Notes: generated by a model not told the origin, from the letters alone. Numbered from the stretch's first letter, positions 37,370 to 46,110 are shown. The stretch is DNA of 64,000 nucleotides from Chitinophagaceae bacterium (GCA_023251255.1 JAHEZD010000028.1:1-64000); one strand, 5' to 3'. Numbers and translations: made by a program.

Positions 37370-39166
37370 TTAATTATTATTGTTTTTGTCACTGGCCTTT
37401 ACTTTCGCCTTGAGCTTATTTATTTCCTGCTGTTGTTCCTGAATGGTTACATTTTGGCTATTGAGCTTTTTCTCGAATTCAATTAAATAAAGCGTCAGTT
37501 CCTCCACTTTTTTCAGCAACAAAGCTTGGTTGTCGCCTAAATTGATGCCATTCCTTTCTACTTCTTCTGCTGATGGCACTTCTGGTAAATGACCATTTTG
37601 CAATATGAATTTCTCCAAATCTGTAAGTGAAAGAAGTTTGTACTCATTACGGAATACATAATCTGGCCAGCCAACTTGATCAACCTTTACTTTTCTGGTA
37701 CGGATACCTGTTTCTACATATAACTTATAGTCAGTACCAGTAAGACTTGTAGTTCCAATTCCAACATTGCCATTGAAATAATTGGCACCTACCCAAGTAT
37801 TGGTACCATCATTTTGATTTTGGGTAATTTGCCCCCATACTTGTACTTTACGGAATGTGTTATCGTTATTTATACCCACGATATCCAAACCTGGTGCAAA
37901 TTGACTGTTCCCTATTTTTCCATCATTTGCATCTCCGTAAGAATGTGGAAAAGACAAATAGCCGTTCAGGAATTGATTGCCGTTAACATGCAGTTTTTCA
38001 TTTGGATTTGTAGTACCGATACCTACACTTCCTATACCATCAATAGTAATGTCATCTCCATAGACCCAATGTCCATTGTAGCGCCTAGTACCTAAAATCA
38101 TTTTACCCGTAGCATCATTGTCATATGGATTGCCTGCAACAGTTACAATTCTAGCTTGCCCCCAATTATTTCCACCACTTGTAGCTGCAGGGATATTGAA
38201 TTCCAACATTGCTCCATTGGTTGTGCTTCTTCCGCCAGTGTTTGCCTGTATAATCAAATCGCCAGCAAAAGGATTGTCAGACGCAGAAGTCACACCACCA
38301 CTACCAATCAAATGCAATTTCGCTTTAGGGTCTGTGGTACCAATACCCACATTACCACTGTTCAATATCATTAAATAGGCACTATTAGATACACCCATTT
38401 TAACAGAACTGGCAACATTATTTTCAAGGTCCCTGCCAAAAGCGAGGGCATAATCTGCTATTACCGAATTATTGCACCCTATGGCTACACCACGTGTACT
38501 TGTAACAGTATTTTCCTTGCCAAATGCGTATGAATACAAGCCACTTGTGGTACATTTATACCCAAAGGCCGCCGATTTCTTTCCTGAAGCATTGTTTTCA
38601 ATCCCAAAGGCTGCTGATTTTTCGCCCAGTGAATGGTTCTCTACCCCAAAAGCTACAGCCCGGTTACCTGAAGAACCAGTATAATTGGCAATGCCCAATG
38701 CCGATGATTCATAACCATAAGCTTTATTTATATATCCAAAAGCTGAAGCCTTTGCTGCATATACCTCGTTCTGCACACCCACAGACATGCCCTTGTCACT
38801 GTTCATGGTATTCTGGTATCCCAATAGTAAACCGCTGTTAGAAATAGTACCGGCAGTGTTATGCCTCCCAACCACAGCATTGGCATCGCCATGTACATTG
38901 TTGGCAGACCCGAGGACTGCTTGGAAGCTTGAAGTGTATACCGTATTGTAATAGCCAATAATATATGACTGTCCATTTAGTCCACCTGAAAGATAGGAGT
39001 TGCCTGTTCCGATTATTATTGAAGACCTATTAGCGTCCACACCTAGTATCCTATTCACATATATGTCATTTGTGGTTGCATTTCTAGCAGTGGTTACTTG
39101 TTGCAGGGTGGGCGTTTGTGAATGGCAAAATCCCGCGATTGTAAGGAAAATGCCAAGTAATTTCAT
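37370..39166 (-). CDS. YadA-head / tail-fibre-like surface protein
   Basis: The protein has 598 residues from the ATG at 39166, which gives a clean signal peptide (MKLLGIFLTIAGFCHSQ); an upstream ATG at 39220 is less likely. Residues about 60-255 carry repeats of the YadA-head (Hep/Hag) type: A-x-A-F-G-x-x-N-x-A-x-G and variants such as SAAFGIENNASG. Two GIGTT-type fibre repeats follow. The C-terminus has a conserved LPEVPSAEEV segment and a coiled coil, as in Bacteroidota tail-fibre-like proteins. Such heads trimerise and bind surfaces. It is the first gene of the Rhs operon and may form a surface fibre for target contact. Confidence 0.75.
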   Translation of the reverse strand: MKLLGIFLTIAGFCHSQTPTLQQVTTARNATTNDIYVNRILGVDANRSSIIIGTGNSYLSGGLNGQSYIIGYYNTVYTSSFQAVLGSANNVHGDANAVVGRHNTAGTISNSGLLLGYQNTMNSDKGMSVGVQNEVYAAKASAFGYINKAYGYESSALGIANYTGSSGNRAVAFGVENHSLGEKSAAFGIENNASGKKSAAFGYKCTTSGLYSYAFGKENTVTSTRGVAIGCNNSVIADYALAFGRDLENNVASSVKMGVSNSAYLMILNSGNVGIGTTDPKAKLHLIGSGGVTSASDNPFAGDLIIQANTGGRSTTNGAMLEFNIPAATSGGNNWGQARIVTVAGNPYDNDATGKMILGTRRYNGHWVYGDDITIDGIGSVGIGTTNPNEKLHVNGNQFLNGYLSFPHSYGDANDGKIGNSQFAPGLDIVGINNDNTFRKVQVWGQITQNQNDGTNTWVGANYFNGNVGIGTTSLTGTDYKLYVETGIRTRKVKVDQVGWPDYVFRNEYKLLSLTDLEKFILQNGHLPEVPSAEEVERNGINLGDNQALLLKKVEELTLYLIEFEKKLNSQNVTIQEQQQEINKLKAKVKASDKNNNN

Positions 39167-39493
39167 TTTCGAATGTTTTTGAACACATATCCCAAGTTTA
39201 AAGAGACTAACAGGTTTCATATTTTGACATTATAAAGGTTAATTATTTTGAATACAACAACTTTATTCACATTCCCAGTATTGAAGCTTAATTGGCGGAG
39301 GCACGATGTTAGGGTTTGGTGATAAGAGAATTATGTTAGTGTTGATTATGAGTTGTAAATGTAAAATGGCCCTGCCTGCCAAAAAATAAGGAAGGTTCCC
39401 TATTTTCTATAAATAGCTTGTACAAATAAATCCGGTATAGTATATTGCATTGTCCTCCCCAAGGAATGTACTACTACAACCCAAAAACACCTT
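39167..39493. promoter_or_regulatory. Divergent promoter region, Rhs operon versus LuxR regulator
   Basis: This 327-bp divergent gap must hold the promoters for both directions. For the plus-strand regulator, TTG at 39418-39420 and TATATTGC at 39441-39448 are separated by 20 bp, a moderate match to the Bacteroidota -33/-7 pair. No clear TAnnTTTG was found on the minus strand. The shared region is the obvious place for the LuxR protein to act. Confidence 0.4.
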
Positions 39494-40153
39494 ATGGTTA
39501 AAGTAGTAGTATGCGATGGCCATACCCTTACGCGAAAAGGCATGGCGTCCATCATCAACAACTCCCTAAATGGGTTCTCCACTGTTGGAGAAGCCCATAA
39601 CGGTATTATTTTGCTGGATATGCTCCAGCAAGGATTGGAAGCCGATGTTGTCATCCTTGGCATGGGCATGTCACTGATGGATAGTTACACCATTGCATCA
39701 AAACTGTCATCGATGCCCTTACCTCCTAGAATTTTGGCGTTCTCCATGCACCACAGCAGCCAAATAGTCAATCATATGCTCACCGCAGGTGCAACAGGCT
39801 TCATCAATGGGGAATGTTGCGAAAAGTCGCTTGCCAATGCTCTAAGCGATATGTACAATAAGGGTTTCCACCTTAATGAACTGGTATCCATGGAAATGCT
39901 ACGTTCAAGCAAAGCGCCTTTATTGAAGTCAGATAAAAAATTGCTCACCAAAAGAGAAGAGGAAATGCTGGTGTTCCTGTGCAGTGGTAAAACCTATAAG
40001 GAAATAGCTACCTACCAGTTCCGGAGTTACAAAACCATCGACAAGCATTGCCAGAATATTTTCAGGAAGCTGAATGTGAAATCGAGAAACGAACTGGTGC
40101 TGAAAGCCTCACAACTGGGGCTAGCGTTACCGGGGCAGATTAATTACCTGTAA
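39494..40153 (+). CDS. LuxR/NarL-type regulator with atypical receiver domain
   Basis: The protein has 219 residues. The receiver-like domain (about 1-120) is followed by a LuxR helix-turn-helix (about 150-215: LTKREEEMLVFLCSGKTYK and TIDKHCQNIFRKLNVKSR). The usual phospho-acceptor Asp is Gly56 (DVVILGMGM instead of DVVLLDxxM). One of the two acidic pocket residues is Gly9 (CDGH instead of xDDH). The conserved Lys after GAxG(Y/F) is also Gly (GATGFINGE). Phosphorylation is therefore unlikely, and the protein probably responds to another signal or acts constitutively. It is divergent from the Rhs operon and is its likely regulator. Confidence 0.9.
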   Translation: MVKVVVCDGHTLTRKGMASIINNSLNGFSTVGEAHNGIILLDMLQQGLEADVVILGMGMSLMDSYTIASKLSSMPLPPRILAFSMHHSSQIVNHMLTAGATGFINGECCEKSLANALSDMYNKGFHLNELVSMEMLRSSKAPLLKSDKKLLTKREEEMLVFLCSGKTYKEIATYQFRSYKTIDKHCQNIFRKLNVKSRNELVLKASQLGLALPGQINYL

Positions 40154-40680
40154 AAATTGCTGCTAGCTAGCTTACCAATCACAAATCAAAGCATCAATAG
40201 AACAAAGACCTCGTTACCTGCCTGTCAGCAAAGGCAGGTTTTCACCAACGGAGTCCATGCGTTCAGATTGTTGCGTTCAAACAGGATGCTACACATTTAC
40301 TTGTTACAAAATAATTTGTAACATTCATTTTGTAACACTTTGCTTGTTACCATTTTTTTACAGTTTCCATTTTTGTAACACTCTTTTTTTCAATGAAATT
40401 GCTAACGCATTCTTTTGAAGCTGGTTTGGGCAATGCATGGTTGTCCAGCCATGCCCTTTAATGATGGAGCAGAAGTCAAAATGGTTGGGAAGGGTTGCCC
40501 CAATAGGCCTCCCCAAACGTTGAACGGCTGTTAACCAACCTTTTCAATGGCTCCGGTGGACAATGCAGGACAACCCAACCCGCTCAAGTAGCAATTGTCC
40601 TTTTTTTGTCCCCCGCTGGTTAAAGCATACTGCTTTTTATACAAATAGCTTTATCGCCCAACGTAAAAAGAGCACAATCC
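40154..40680. other. Intergenic region containing the right TTGTAAC array
   Basis: No gene is seen. A hairpin ACCTGCCT/AGGCAGGT (about 40217-40242) belongs to the CCTGCC repeat family. The TTGTAAC array follows at 40288-40380. The stretch before the next gene contains TAGCTTTA (about 40646), a weak match to a -7 element. Confidence 0.5.
40288..40380. repeat. TTGTAAC/GTTACA repeat array, right copy
   Basis: Five GTTAC/GTAAC words lie within 93 bp. They align over most of their length with 12174-12267 in the same orientation, including the identical 18-mer TACACATTTACTTGTTAC at 40290-40307. The two arrays bracket the recombinase, the tip cassettes, the whole Rhs operon and the LuxR gene (about 28 kb). 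Confidence 0.6.
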
Positions 40681-42957
40681 ATGACCAGCACCCGATTTAT
40701 TTACTGCCTTCTGGCCAGCCTATTTTGCCTAAATGCAACAACGTCCTTTGCCTCACCCGGAGATACCACGTGGGTTCAGGCACAGAATGACATACAATTG
40801 GATTATTACAACAACTTCGATGCAGTGGCCGCCTTTCCTTCCGGCAGCACTACCTACCGGAAAATCATCATGGTCTTCACCCTCGGCAAATACGAATGTC
40901 CCTCCGGCACACAGTACTGTGGCGACTGGGATTATACCATCCAGAACTTCTTGATTCCCGCAACTGGAAGCCAGATAGAGCTCGGCAGGCTCATTTCACC
41001 CTATGCCAATTCCGGAGCCCCGCGCACGCCATTAACCTGGAAGCAGCACTATTATTTTGATGTCACCGATTTTGCTGGCTACCTTAAAAACAGTGCCACG
41101 GTCCGTATCAACTACCAAGGCTATTCGGGCGGCTTTACGGCCAATATCAAATTTGCCTTCATAGAAGGAACACCCTCCAGAAACGTGGTCAGCGTTACCA
41201 AACTTTGGGACGGCTCCTTCAACTATGGCGACCCCAGCAGTTCCATAGAAACCAACCTAACAGCACAATCGCTCACTGCCCCCGCAGGTACAGCATCTGC
41301 TGACATGAAATTCACCATCACGGGCCATGGCAGCGATGGTGGCGGCTGCTCGGAATTCTGTTCCAAGTACTATTCCGTGTTGCAAAACGGTAGCCAGATA
41401 GACCAGAAAACCATCTGGAAAGACAACTGTGGCCTCAACGACCTCTATCCACAATCAGGCACATGGATATACAATCGCGGCAACTGGTGCCCCGGGCAGT
41501 TGATAACGCCCTTCACCCATAAATTCAACAGCATTACCAGTGGAACGGCCTTTACAGCAGATGTGGACTTACAAGCCTATACAAGAAGCGGATCCGGCAC
41601 ACCATCCTACACCGTTTCAGGCTACATGGTCTATTATGGCAGTTATAACCATACAATAGATGCCTCCTTGGAACAGATCATAGCCCCCACTGCCTATGAA
41701 GGCAATTTCAGGGCAAACCCAAGTTGCGGCACACCACAGGTAAAAGTCAAGAACCTGGGCAGCAGTACCATTAATTCTATTTCATTCCAATACGGGCTCA
41801 CTGGCCAAACACCCATCACCTATACGGCCACCAGTTTGTTGTTGGCCTCCAATGAAGAAACGGTGGTTACCCTACCTATTCTGCCCTCCTTAATGGCCAT
41901 TGCAGGCACCAATGAAATCACCGTTACCATTACCGCCGTTAATGGCACCACCGATCAGGAAGCATTGAACAATACCTTGAAAGAAGCCTTTATCGTGGCA
42001 CCCGACTGGCCTTCCAGTTTCTATATGAGAATGCGTACCAATAACTATTATACGGAAACAACCTGGAAGATATTGGACATGAACAACAACACGGTCAAGT
42101 CAGGCACCACACCAGCCGCCGCACTCACTTTCTATACCGACCTTGTTGGGCCCTTGGCAAACGGTTGCTACAAACTCGTTGTGACAGATAACGGTTGTGA
42201 TGGACTGTACTGGTGGGCCAATAGCAGCAGCACCAATCTAGGGGCCATATTTGCACAGAACAGCGCCCAAAGCGCCATTATACCCTTTACCAATGGCCTG
42301 CCTGCTGTGGTGCAAACCTCCACCGGCTTCAGTGTACCCAACTATTCCCAGGATTTTGGCTGCGGCTTTACCCAGTACTTCAGGGTAGGCGCCATAGTGC
42401 CGCTCAATTTGCTCACGTTTACCGGCAAGGCCGGTGCGGACAATGTGAACCACCTGTACTGGCAAACAACAGAAGAAGTCAACACCAGTTACTTTGAAAT
42501 AGAATATTCCACCGACGCAGCCAATTTCACCAAGGTTGGCACCATCACCGCTAGGGGAAATGCCTCAACCACCACAGATTACAGCACAGCCCATTCGCCC
42601 ATTGCAAAAGCTGGCCTATATTATTACAGGCTGAAAATGGTGGATAAGGATGGCTCATTCCGCTACAGCGAAATCATTGTACTCAAACCAACTGCTGGAT
42701 CCTTTGAACTGCAGCAAATAAAGCCAAACCCCTTTACCTCGCAGGTACAGGTAGTGATAACGGGCACCAAAAACAATAGCCTGCAGGTAAACATGCTGGA
42801 CGTACATGGAAGGCTTATCAAAACGCAAAAGGAAACCATTGCACAGGGCAGCAATACCATCACCATCAATAACCTCAGCAGTCTGTCAAAAGGTATTTAC
42901 TTCTTGGAGATTATAGCGCAGGACAATAGGATTGTGCAGAAGTTGATCAAGGAGTAG
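40681..42957 (+). CDS. Secreted PNGase F-like glycoamidase with T9SS domain
   Basis: The protein has 758 residues with a signal peptide (about 1-25, ending SFAS). Residues about 30-330 resemble peptide-N-glycosidase F: GDWDY near the start, ELGRLISPY, FDVTDFAGYL, then a Cys-rich segment GGGCSEFCSKYY and GNWCPG. In PNGase F these regions form two sandwich domains that cleave the bond between Asn and the N-glycan core. A middle beta region (330-560) follows. A further module begins LLTFTGKAGADNVNHLYWQTTEEVN, and a T9SS type A tail (about 685-758) ends KLIKE. It likely removes N-glycans from eukaryotic glycoproteins outside the cell. A terminator follows at 42992. Confidence 0.8.
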   Translation: MTSTRFIYCLLASLFCLNATTSFASPGDTTWVQAQNDIQLDYYNNFDAVAAFPSGSTTYRKIIMVFTLGKYECPSGTQYCGDWDYTIQNFLIPATGSQIELGRLISPYANSGAPRTPLTWKQHYYFDVTDFAGYLKNSATVRINYQGYSGGFTANIKFAFIEGTPSRNVVSVTKLWDGSFNYGDPSSSIETNLTAQSLTAPAGTASADMKFTITGHGSDGGGCSEFCSKYYSVLQNGSQIDQKTIWKDNCGLNDLYPQSGTWIYNRGNWCPGQLITPFTHKFNSITSGTAFTADVDLQAYTRSGSGTPSYTVSGYMVYYGSYNHTIDASLEQIIAPTAYEGNFRANPSCGTPQVKVKNLGSSTINSISFQYGLTGQTPITYTATSLLLASNEETVVTLPILPSLMAIAGTNEITVTITAVNGTTDQEALNNTLKEAFIVAPDWPSSFYMRMRTNNYYTETTWKILDMNNNTVKSGTTPAAALTFYTDLVGPLANGCYKLVVTDNGCDGLYWWANSSSTNLGAIFAQNSAQSAIIPFTNGLPAVVQTSTGFSVPNYSQDFGCGFTQYFRVGAIVPLNLLTFTGKAGADNVNHLYWQTTEEVNTSYFEIEYSTDAANFTKVGTITARGNASTTTDYSTAHSPIAKAGLYYYRLKMVDKDGSFRYSEIIVLKPTAGSFELQQIKPNPFTSQVQVVITGTKNNSLQVNMLDVHGRLIKTQKETIAQGSNTITINNLSSLSKGIYFLEIIAQDNRIVQKLIKE

Positions 42958-42991
42958 CAAACGTTCTCGTATCGGTCTTAGTTTAGTTTAT

Positions 42992-43026
42992 AAACCCTCG
43001 TTGTTTTTACATCGGAGGGTTTTTTA
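42992..43026 (+). terminator. Rho-independent terminator of the PNGase-like gene
   Basis: AAACCCTC at 42992-42999 pairs with GAGGGTTT at 43015-43022, with a 15-base loop and a following T-run. It begins 35 bp after the stop codon. Confidence 0.75.
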
Positions 43027-43413
43027 TATTGAATTCATGTTGGACGTGATTGTTTGCCCTACCAATCTAATACTTTGTGATACATTAATCCTTTACAACA
43101 TTCACCGTACCGCATCATATATTTTGTCCTGCATTCTATCCGCTTATACGCTGTTTTTCTTTTTCCTTCAAGAGACTTTTATCGCTTTCCTTGCTTTGGA
43201 AAGGTCAATGGCTATTGCCTGCTTGTGATTGGTGATTTTTTACCACTACCAATTTCAAGCGTGTTCTCTTTGTTTTCATGCATTACTTTTTCAACTTTAT
43301 CCGCCACTCTTTTTGAATACTTTGCCATACTGATTTGCTTGCCCGTCCATCTTTAAAATTCCACGCCAGTTATCTGGTACGGTTTTCACAGCTATTGCAA
43401 TAAATAAAGCAAT
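43027..43413. other. Intergenic region without supported gene
   Basis: AT-rich sequence. A 75-codon frame from about 43001 has a Cys/Phe/Tyr-rich, low-credibility translation and crosses the terminator. I see no gene here. Confidence 0.5.
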
Positions 43414-43602
43414 ATGAAAAACGGGACCACTTTCCAGAAGCCATTAAAGGCCATGCAAGACAAGCATATGAAACCTGAAAACAAGGACAATCTTGATAGC
43501 CGAGAAGGAGAGGAACAGGATGATAAAGGTGCGGGTACAACACACAACCAAAAGGAAACAAAGGCCAAGCGACCTGCCAATAACAAACAGCCTTTCAAAT
43601 AA
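43414..43602 (+). CDS. Small hydrophilic protein of unknown function
   Basis: The protein has 62 residues with no signal peptide, no hydrophobic segment and very high charge. It is rich in Lys, Asp, Glu, Gln and Asn (for example KHMKPENKDNLDSREGEEQ), and is probably disordered. Codon use and composition look like a real Bacteroidota small protein rather than a random frame. No family or operon partner is visible. Confidence 0.4.
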   Translation: MKNGTTFQKPLKAMQDKHMKPENKDNLDSREGEEQDDKGAGTTHNQKETKAKRPANNKQPFK

Positions 43603-43932
43603 TATCCTATGATAGCAAGGGATGGAACAAACATCAGCCCTTAGCAGAACAGTGTTGCTATTTACACAACGATAATGACCCTGATACGAATGAACCGTAT
43701 GATGTGGTCATTGTGCGGGCGGTGCCAGTATCCGTACAGCTCCTCTTTGACGTGATGAATGTGGAAGGGCATACTGCTTCCGCTTCAAAATAATGTCAGC
43801 ATTTCTTTACCCAACTAGAACCTTTTGCGGAATTGAATCCACAAAAGTAAAATCCGTGACATTGGCTTTTATGGTAGATGGCTATAAGTGGATTTTGACG
43901 AATTCAAGGAAAAAGAGAATATCCGTTACATG
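43603..43932. other. Intergenic region with a possible decayed coding fragment
   Basis: A frame without a good start codon ends at TAA 43791-43793. It includes the segment NEPYDVVIVRAVPVSVQLL. It recalls the YDVVIVGAGPVG dinucleotide-binding start of FAD-dependent oxidoreductases, with the glycines lost. This may be a scar or chance resemblance. Nothing else is recognised. Confidence 0.25.
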
Positions 43933-43966
43933 AAAGTGCCTGCAAATATTTGCAGGCACTTTTTAT
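43933..43966. terminator. Strong bidirectional terminator
   Basis: AAAGTGCCTGCAAAT and ATTTGCAGGCACTTT form a perfect 30-bp palindrome (43933-43962) flanked by A and T runs. It lies 20 bp beyond the stop of the minus-strand transketolase gene and can also stop transcription from the left. Confidence 0.85.
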
Positions 43967-43981
43967 TTATGAACTTGATGA

Positions 43982-44944
43982 TTATTTTCTGCTCATTGCT
44001 TTTTCCGCGGCTTCTACAATGAATGGTGTATCCAATCCGTATTTAATTAACAGCTCCAAAGGCTTACCGCTTTCACCAAAAGTATCCTTGGTACCAATGT
44101 ATTCTATAGGTATCGGCAGGTTCTTGGCAGCTACCTGTGCAATGCTGTCGCCCAAACCTCCGATAATATTGTGTTCTTCAACCGTAACGGCACATTTTGT
44201 TTTGGTAATGGATTTCATTACTGCTTCCACATCCAATGGCTTAATGGTATGGATGTTTATTAAGTCCACACTAATGCCCTTTTGTTCCAATATCCTTCCT
44301 GCTTCGATAGCTTTCCAGACCATGTGGCCACAGGCAAAAATGGACACATCGGAGCCTTCGCTCATTTGCTGTGCTTTTCCAATTACAAAATCGCTTCCAT
44401 CTTCTGCAGTAAAGTTTGGCCATTTCGGACGGCCAAAACGTAGGTAAACAGGTCCATTATAAGAAGCAATGGCTTTAGTGGCCGCTTTTGTTTGGTTGAA
44501 ATCACAAGGCACTATAACCGTCATGCCGGGGAGCATTTTCATCAATCCTATATCTTCAAGAATCTGGTGCGTGGCACCATCTTCACCTAAGGTCAAACCT
44601 GCATGACTTGCACATATTTTTACGTTCTTGCCACTGTATGCAACGCTTTGCCTAATTTGATCGTACACACGGCCAGTACTAAAGTTGGCAAAAGTTGTTG
44701 TGTAAGGGACCTTGCCGCCAACAGTCATACCTGCAGCAATGCCAATCATATTTGCTTCTGCAATACCGACCTGCACATAACGCTCAGGAAAATCCTTGAT
44801 AAAAGGTGCAATCTTCATGGAACCTGCTAGGTCTGCAGTTAATACTACTACGTTTGGATTTTCCTTTCCAATTTCATAAATTCCTTCACCAAAACCACCA
44901 CGGGTTTCTTTTTCATTGAGAACCTGAATGTCTGAACATTTCAT
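43982..44944 (-). CDS. Transketolase C-terminal subunit (split type)
   Basis: The protein has 320 residues from the ATG at 44944, the usual length for the C-terminal half of a split transketolase. Upstream ATGs at 45049 and 44974 would add residues without homology. The chain contains the pyrimidine-binding domain (ETRGGFGEGIYEIG, then VGIAEANMIGIAAGM with the catalytic Glu) and the C-terminal transketolase domain (from about 200; CAVTVEEHNIIGGLGDSIA). With an N-terminal subunit that binds the thiamine diphosphate phosphate end, it would transfer two-carbon units in the pentose phosphate pathway. In most genomes the N-terminal half is adjacent; it is not in this window. Confidence 0.9.
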   Translation of the reverse strand: MKCSDIQVLNEKETRGGFGEGIYEIGKENPNVVVLTADLAGSMKIAPFIKDFPERYVQVGIAEANMIGIAAGMTVGGKVPYTTTFANFSTGRVYDQIRQSVAYSGKNVKICASHAGLTLGEDGATHQILEDIGLMKMLPGMTVIVPCDFNQTKAATKAIASYNGPVYLRFGRPKWPNFTAEDGSDFVIGKAQQMSEGSDVSIFACGHMVWKAIEAGRILEQKGISVDLINIHTIKPLDVEAVMKSITKTKCAVTVEEHNIIGGLGDSIAQVAAKNLPIPIEYIGTKDTFGESGKPLELLIKYGLDTPFIVEAAEKAMSRK

Positions 44945-45058
44945 GTGCTGCCATTTATTGGTTTTTATTGCCATGAACAATGGCAATAACCCTTTTTGAA
45001 GAGTGGTGCAAAGTAAAGGAAATTGGATGATGGTTTTGATGATATTCAATGCAAAAAA

Positions 45059-45087
45059 AAGTTGGCATCCTTAGTGGATGCCAACTT
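45059..45087 (-). terminator. Terminator of the desaturase gene
   Basis: A 12-bp perfect stem AAGTTGGCATCC/GGATGCCAACTT with loop TTAGT is followed on the minus strand by a run of eight T. It is 25 bp beyond the desaturase stop. Confidence 0.85.
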
Positions 45088-45112
45088 GATAATATAGGAG
45101 CTATTTGTGCAA

Positions 45113-45886
45113 TTATTGGATGCTTGGCTCTATTATGATAGGAATTGGCTTTATATAGGGCTTCAACTTAATGATACCGATTACATTGAATACCCTCATA
45201 ACAAAATAGGTCAAATCAAACTCAAACCACTTCTTGGCAAAGTTGGCATCATTTTTTGCATAGTGGTGATTGTTCTGGAAAAGCTCGCCCATCAATACAA
45301 TGCCCCATGGACTGGAATTCTTGCTATGATCTCCATTGTTGAAATTGCTGTAGCCGTATTTATGCCCACACCAGTTAACTACAGCTCCTTGTATTGGCCC
45401 CATTAAAAAGTGAATGGGCAATAATAGGTACCACCACAAACTGGGTGCAAAGAAGTAATAAACTGCAATGTAGCCAAGTATGAAAAAAGCCCTTACCAAA
45501 GAGTTGTGGCCAAACTTGTCCAGCTTATCCCAAACAGGGAGGTATTCCCTTGTAAACTGTTCTTCCGGCAAATCCTTGCCCGTTACGAAACCACGGAAAA
45601 TCAAAATCGTGCTCCTCATCATTTGATATACATCCTTGAAGAAGTGTGGTGAATGTGGGTCCTTTTCCGTATCGCTATATGTATGGTGCATCCTGTGCAT
45701 TACGGCATAGGCCCTTGGAATTAAGTAAGAAGACCCCTGTACAAACCAAGTGGTTACATAGAATATCCTTTCCCAATTTTTACTTACAGTGTACATTTGA
45801 TGTGATGCAAACCTATGCAAGAAGAAAGAATGGAAGAACAATGATAAAAACCAATGCAACAAGAAAAAGGTGATAATGACAAGCAT
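45113..45886 (-). CDS. Membrane fatty acid (acyl-CoA) desaturase
   Basis: The protein has 257 residues. The three histidine clusters of membrane di-iron desaturases are present: HRFASH near the N-terminus (about 24-29), HRMHH (about 65-69) and NNHHY (about 207-211). A further WCGHKYG (about 172) is also present. Four hydrophobic segments lie around them. The family introduces a cis double bond into acyl chains using O2 and an electron donor, adjusting membrane fluidity. It stands alone with its own terminator. The N-terminus is short, but the first His box is complete. Confidence 0.9.
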   Translation of the reverse strand: MLVIITFFLLHWFLSLFFHSFFLHRFASHQMYTVSKNWERIFYVTTWFVQGSSYLIPRAYAVMHRMHHTYSDTEKDPHSPHFFKDVYQMMRSTILIFRGFVTGKDLPEEQFTREYLPVWDKLDKFGHNSLVRAFFILGYIAVYYFFAPSLWWYLLLPIHFLMGPIQGAVVNWCGHKYGYSNFNNGDHSKNSSPWGIVLMGELFQNNHHYAKNDANFAKKWFEFDLTYFVMRVFNVIGIIKLKPYIKPIPIIIEPSIQ

Positions 45887-46070
45887 TAATACGGATTTGT
45901 TTAGTTAGGAATTGCCGAAAGGTAATGTAATCGACCGATAAACAATGTTAATCGTAAATGGGCTACTACCGTATTTGATAAACGTAAGCACGCTGAATTA
46001 AGTACGGAGGGTGCATGAAGTAGTTGTTAATTAATCGTTACGGATACCTATTTACTTGATTGAGTTGATT

Positions 46071-46110
46071 TTGTTGTTTAAACAACAAATGCCGCATTTT
46101 ATTGCGGCAT
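46071..46110 (-). terminator. Terminator of pheS with an adjacent palindrome
   Basis: ATGCCGCA/TGCGGCAT (46089-46110, loop TTTTAT) lies 35 bp beyond the pheS stop. On the minus strand it is followed by a T-rich stretch that includes the perfect 18-bp palindrome TTGTTGTTTAAACAACAA (46071-46088). Confidence 0.65.

Noticed and set aside
43001-43228. 75-codon frame after the PNGase-like gene
   Set aside because: It starts within the terminator hairpin and is rich in Cys, Phe and Leu without family resemblance.
43680-43793. YDVVIV segment considered as an oxidoreductase gene
   Set aside because: No start codon, glycine motif lost, and only about 60 codons; at most a scar.
45107-45406. 99-codon plus-strand frame opposite the desaturase
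   Set aside because: It is the antisense of a gene with all three His boxes and a matched terminator.
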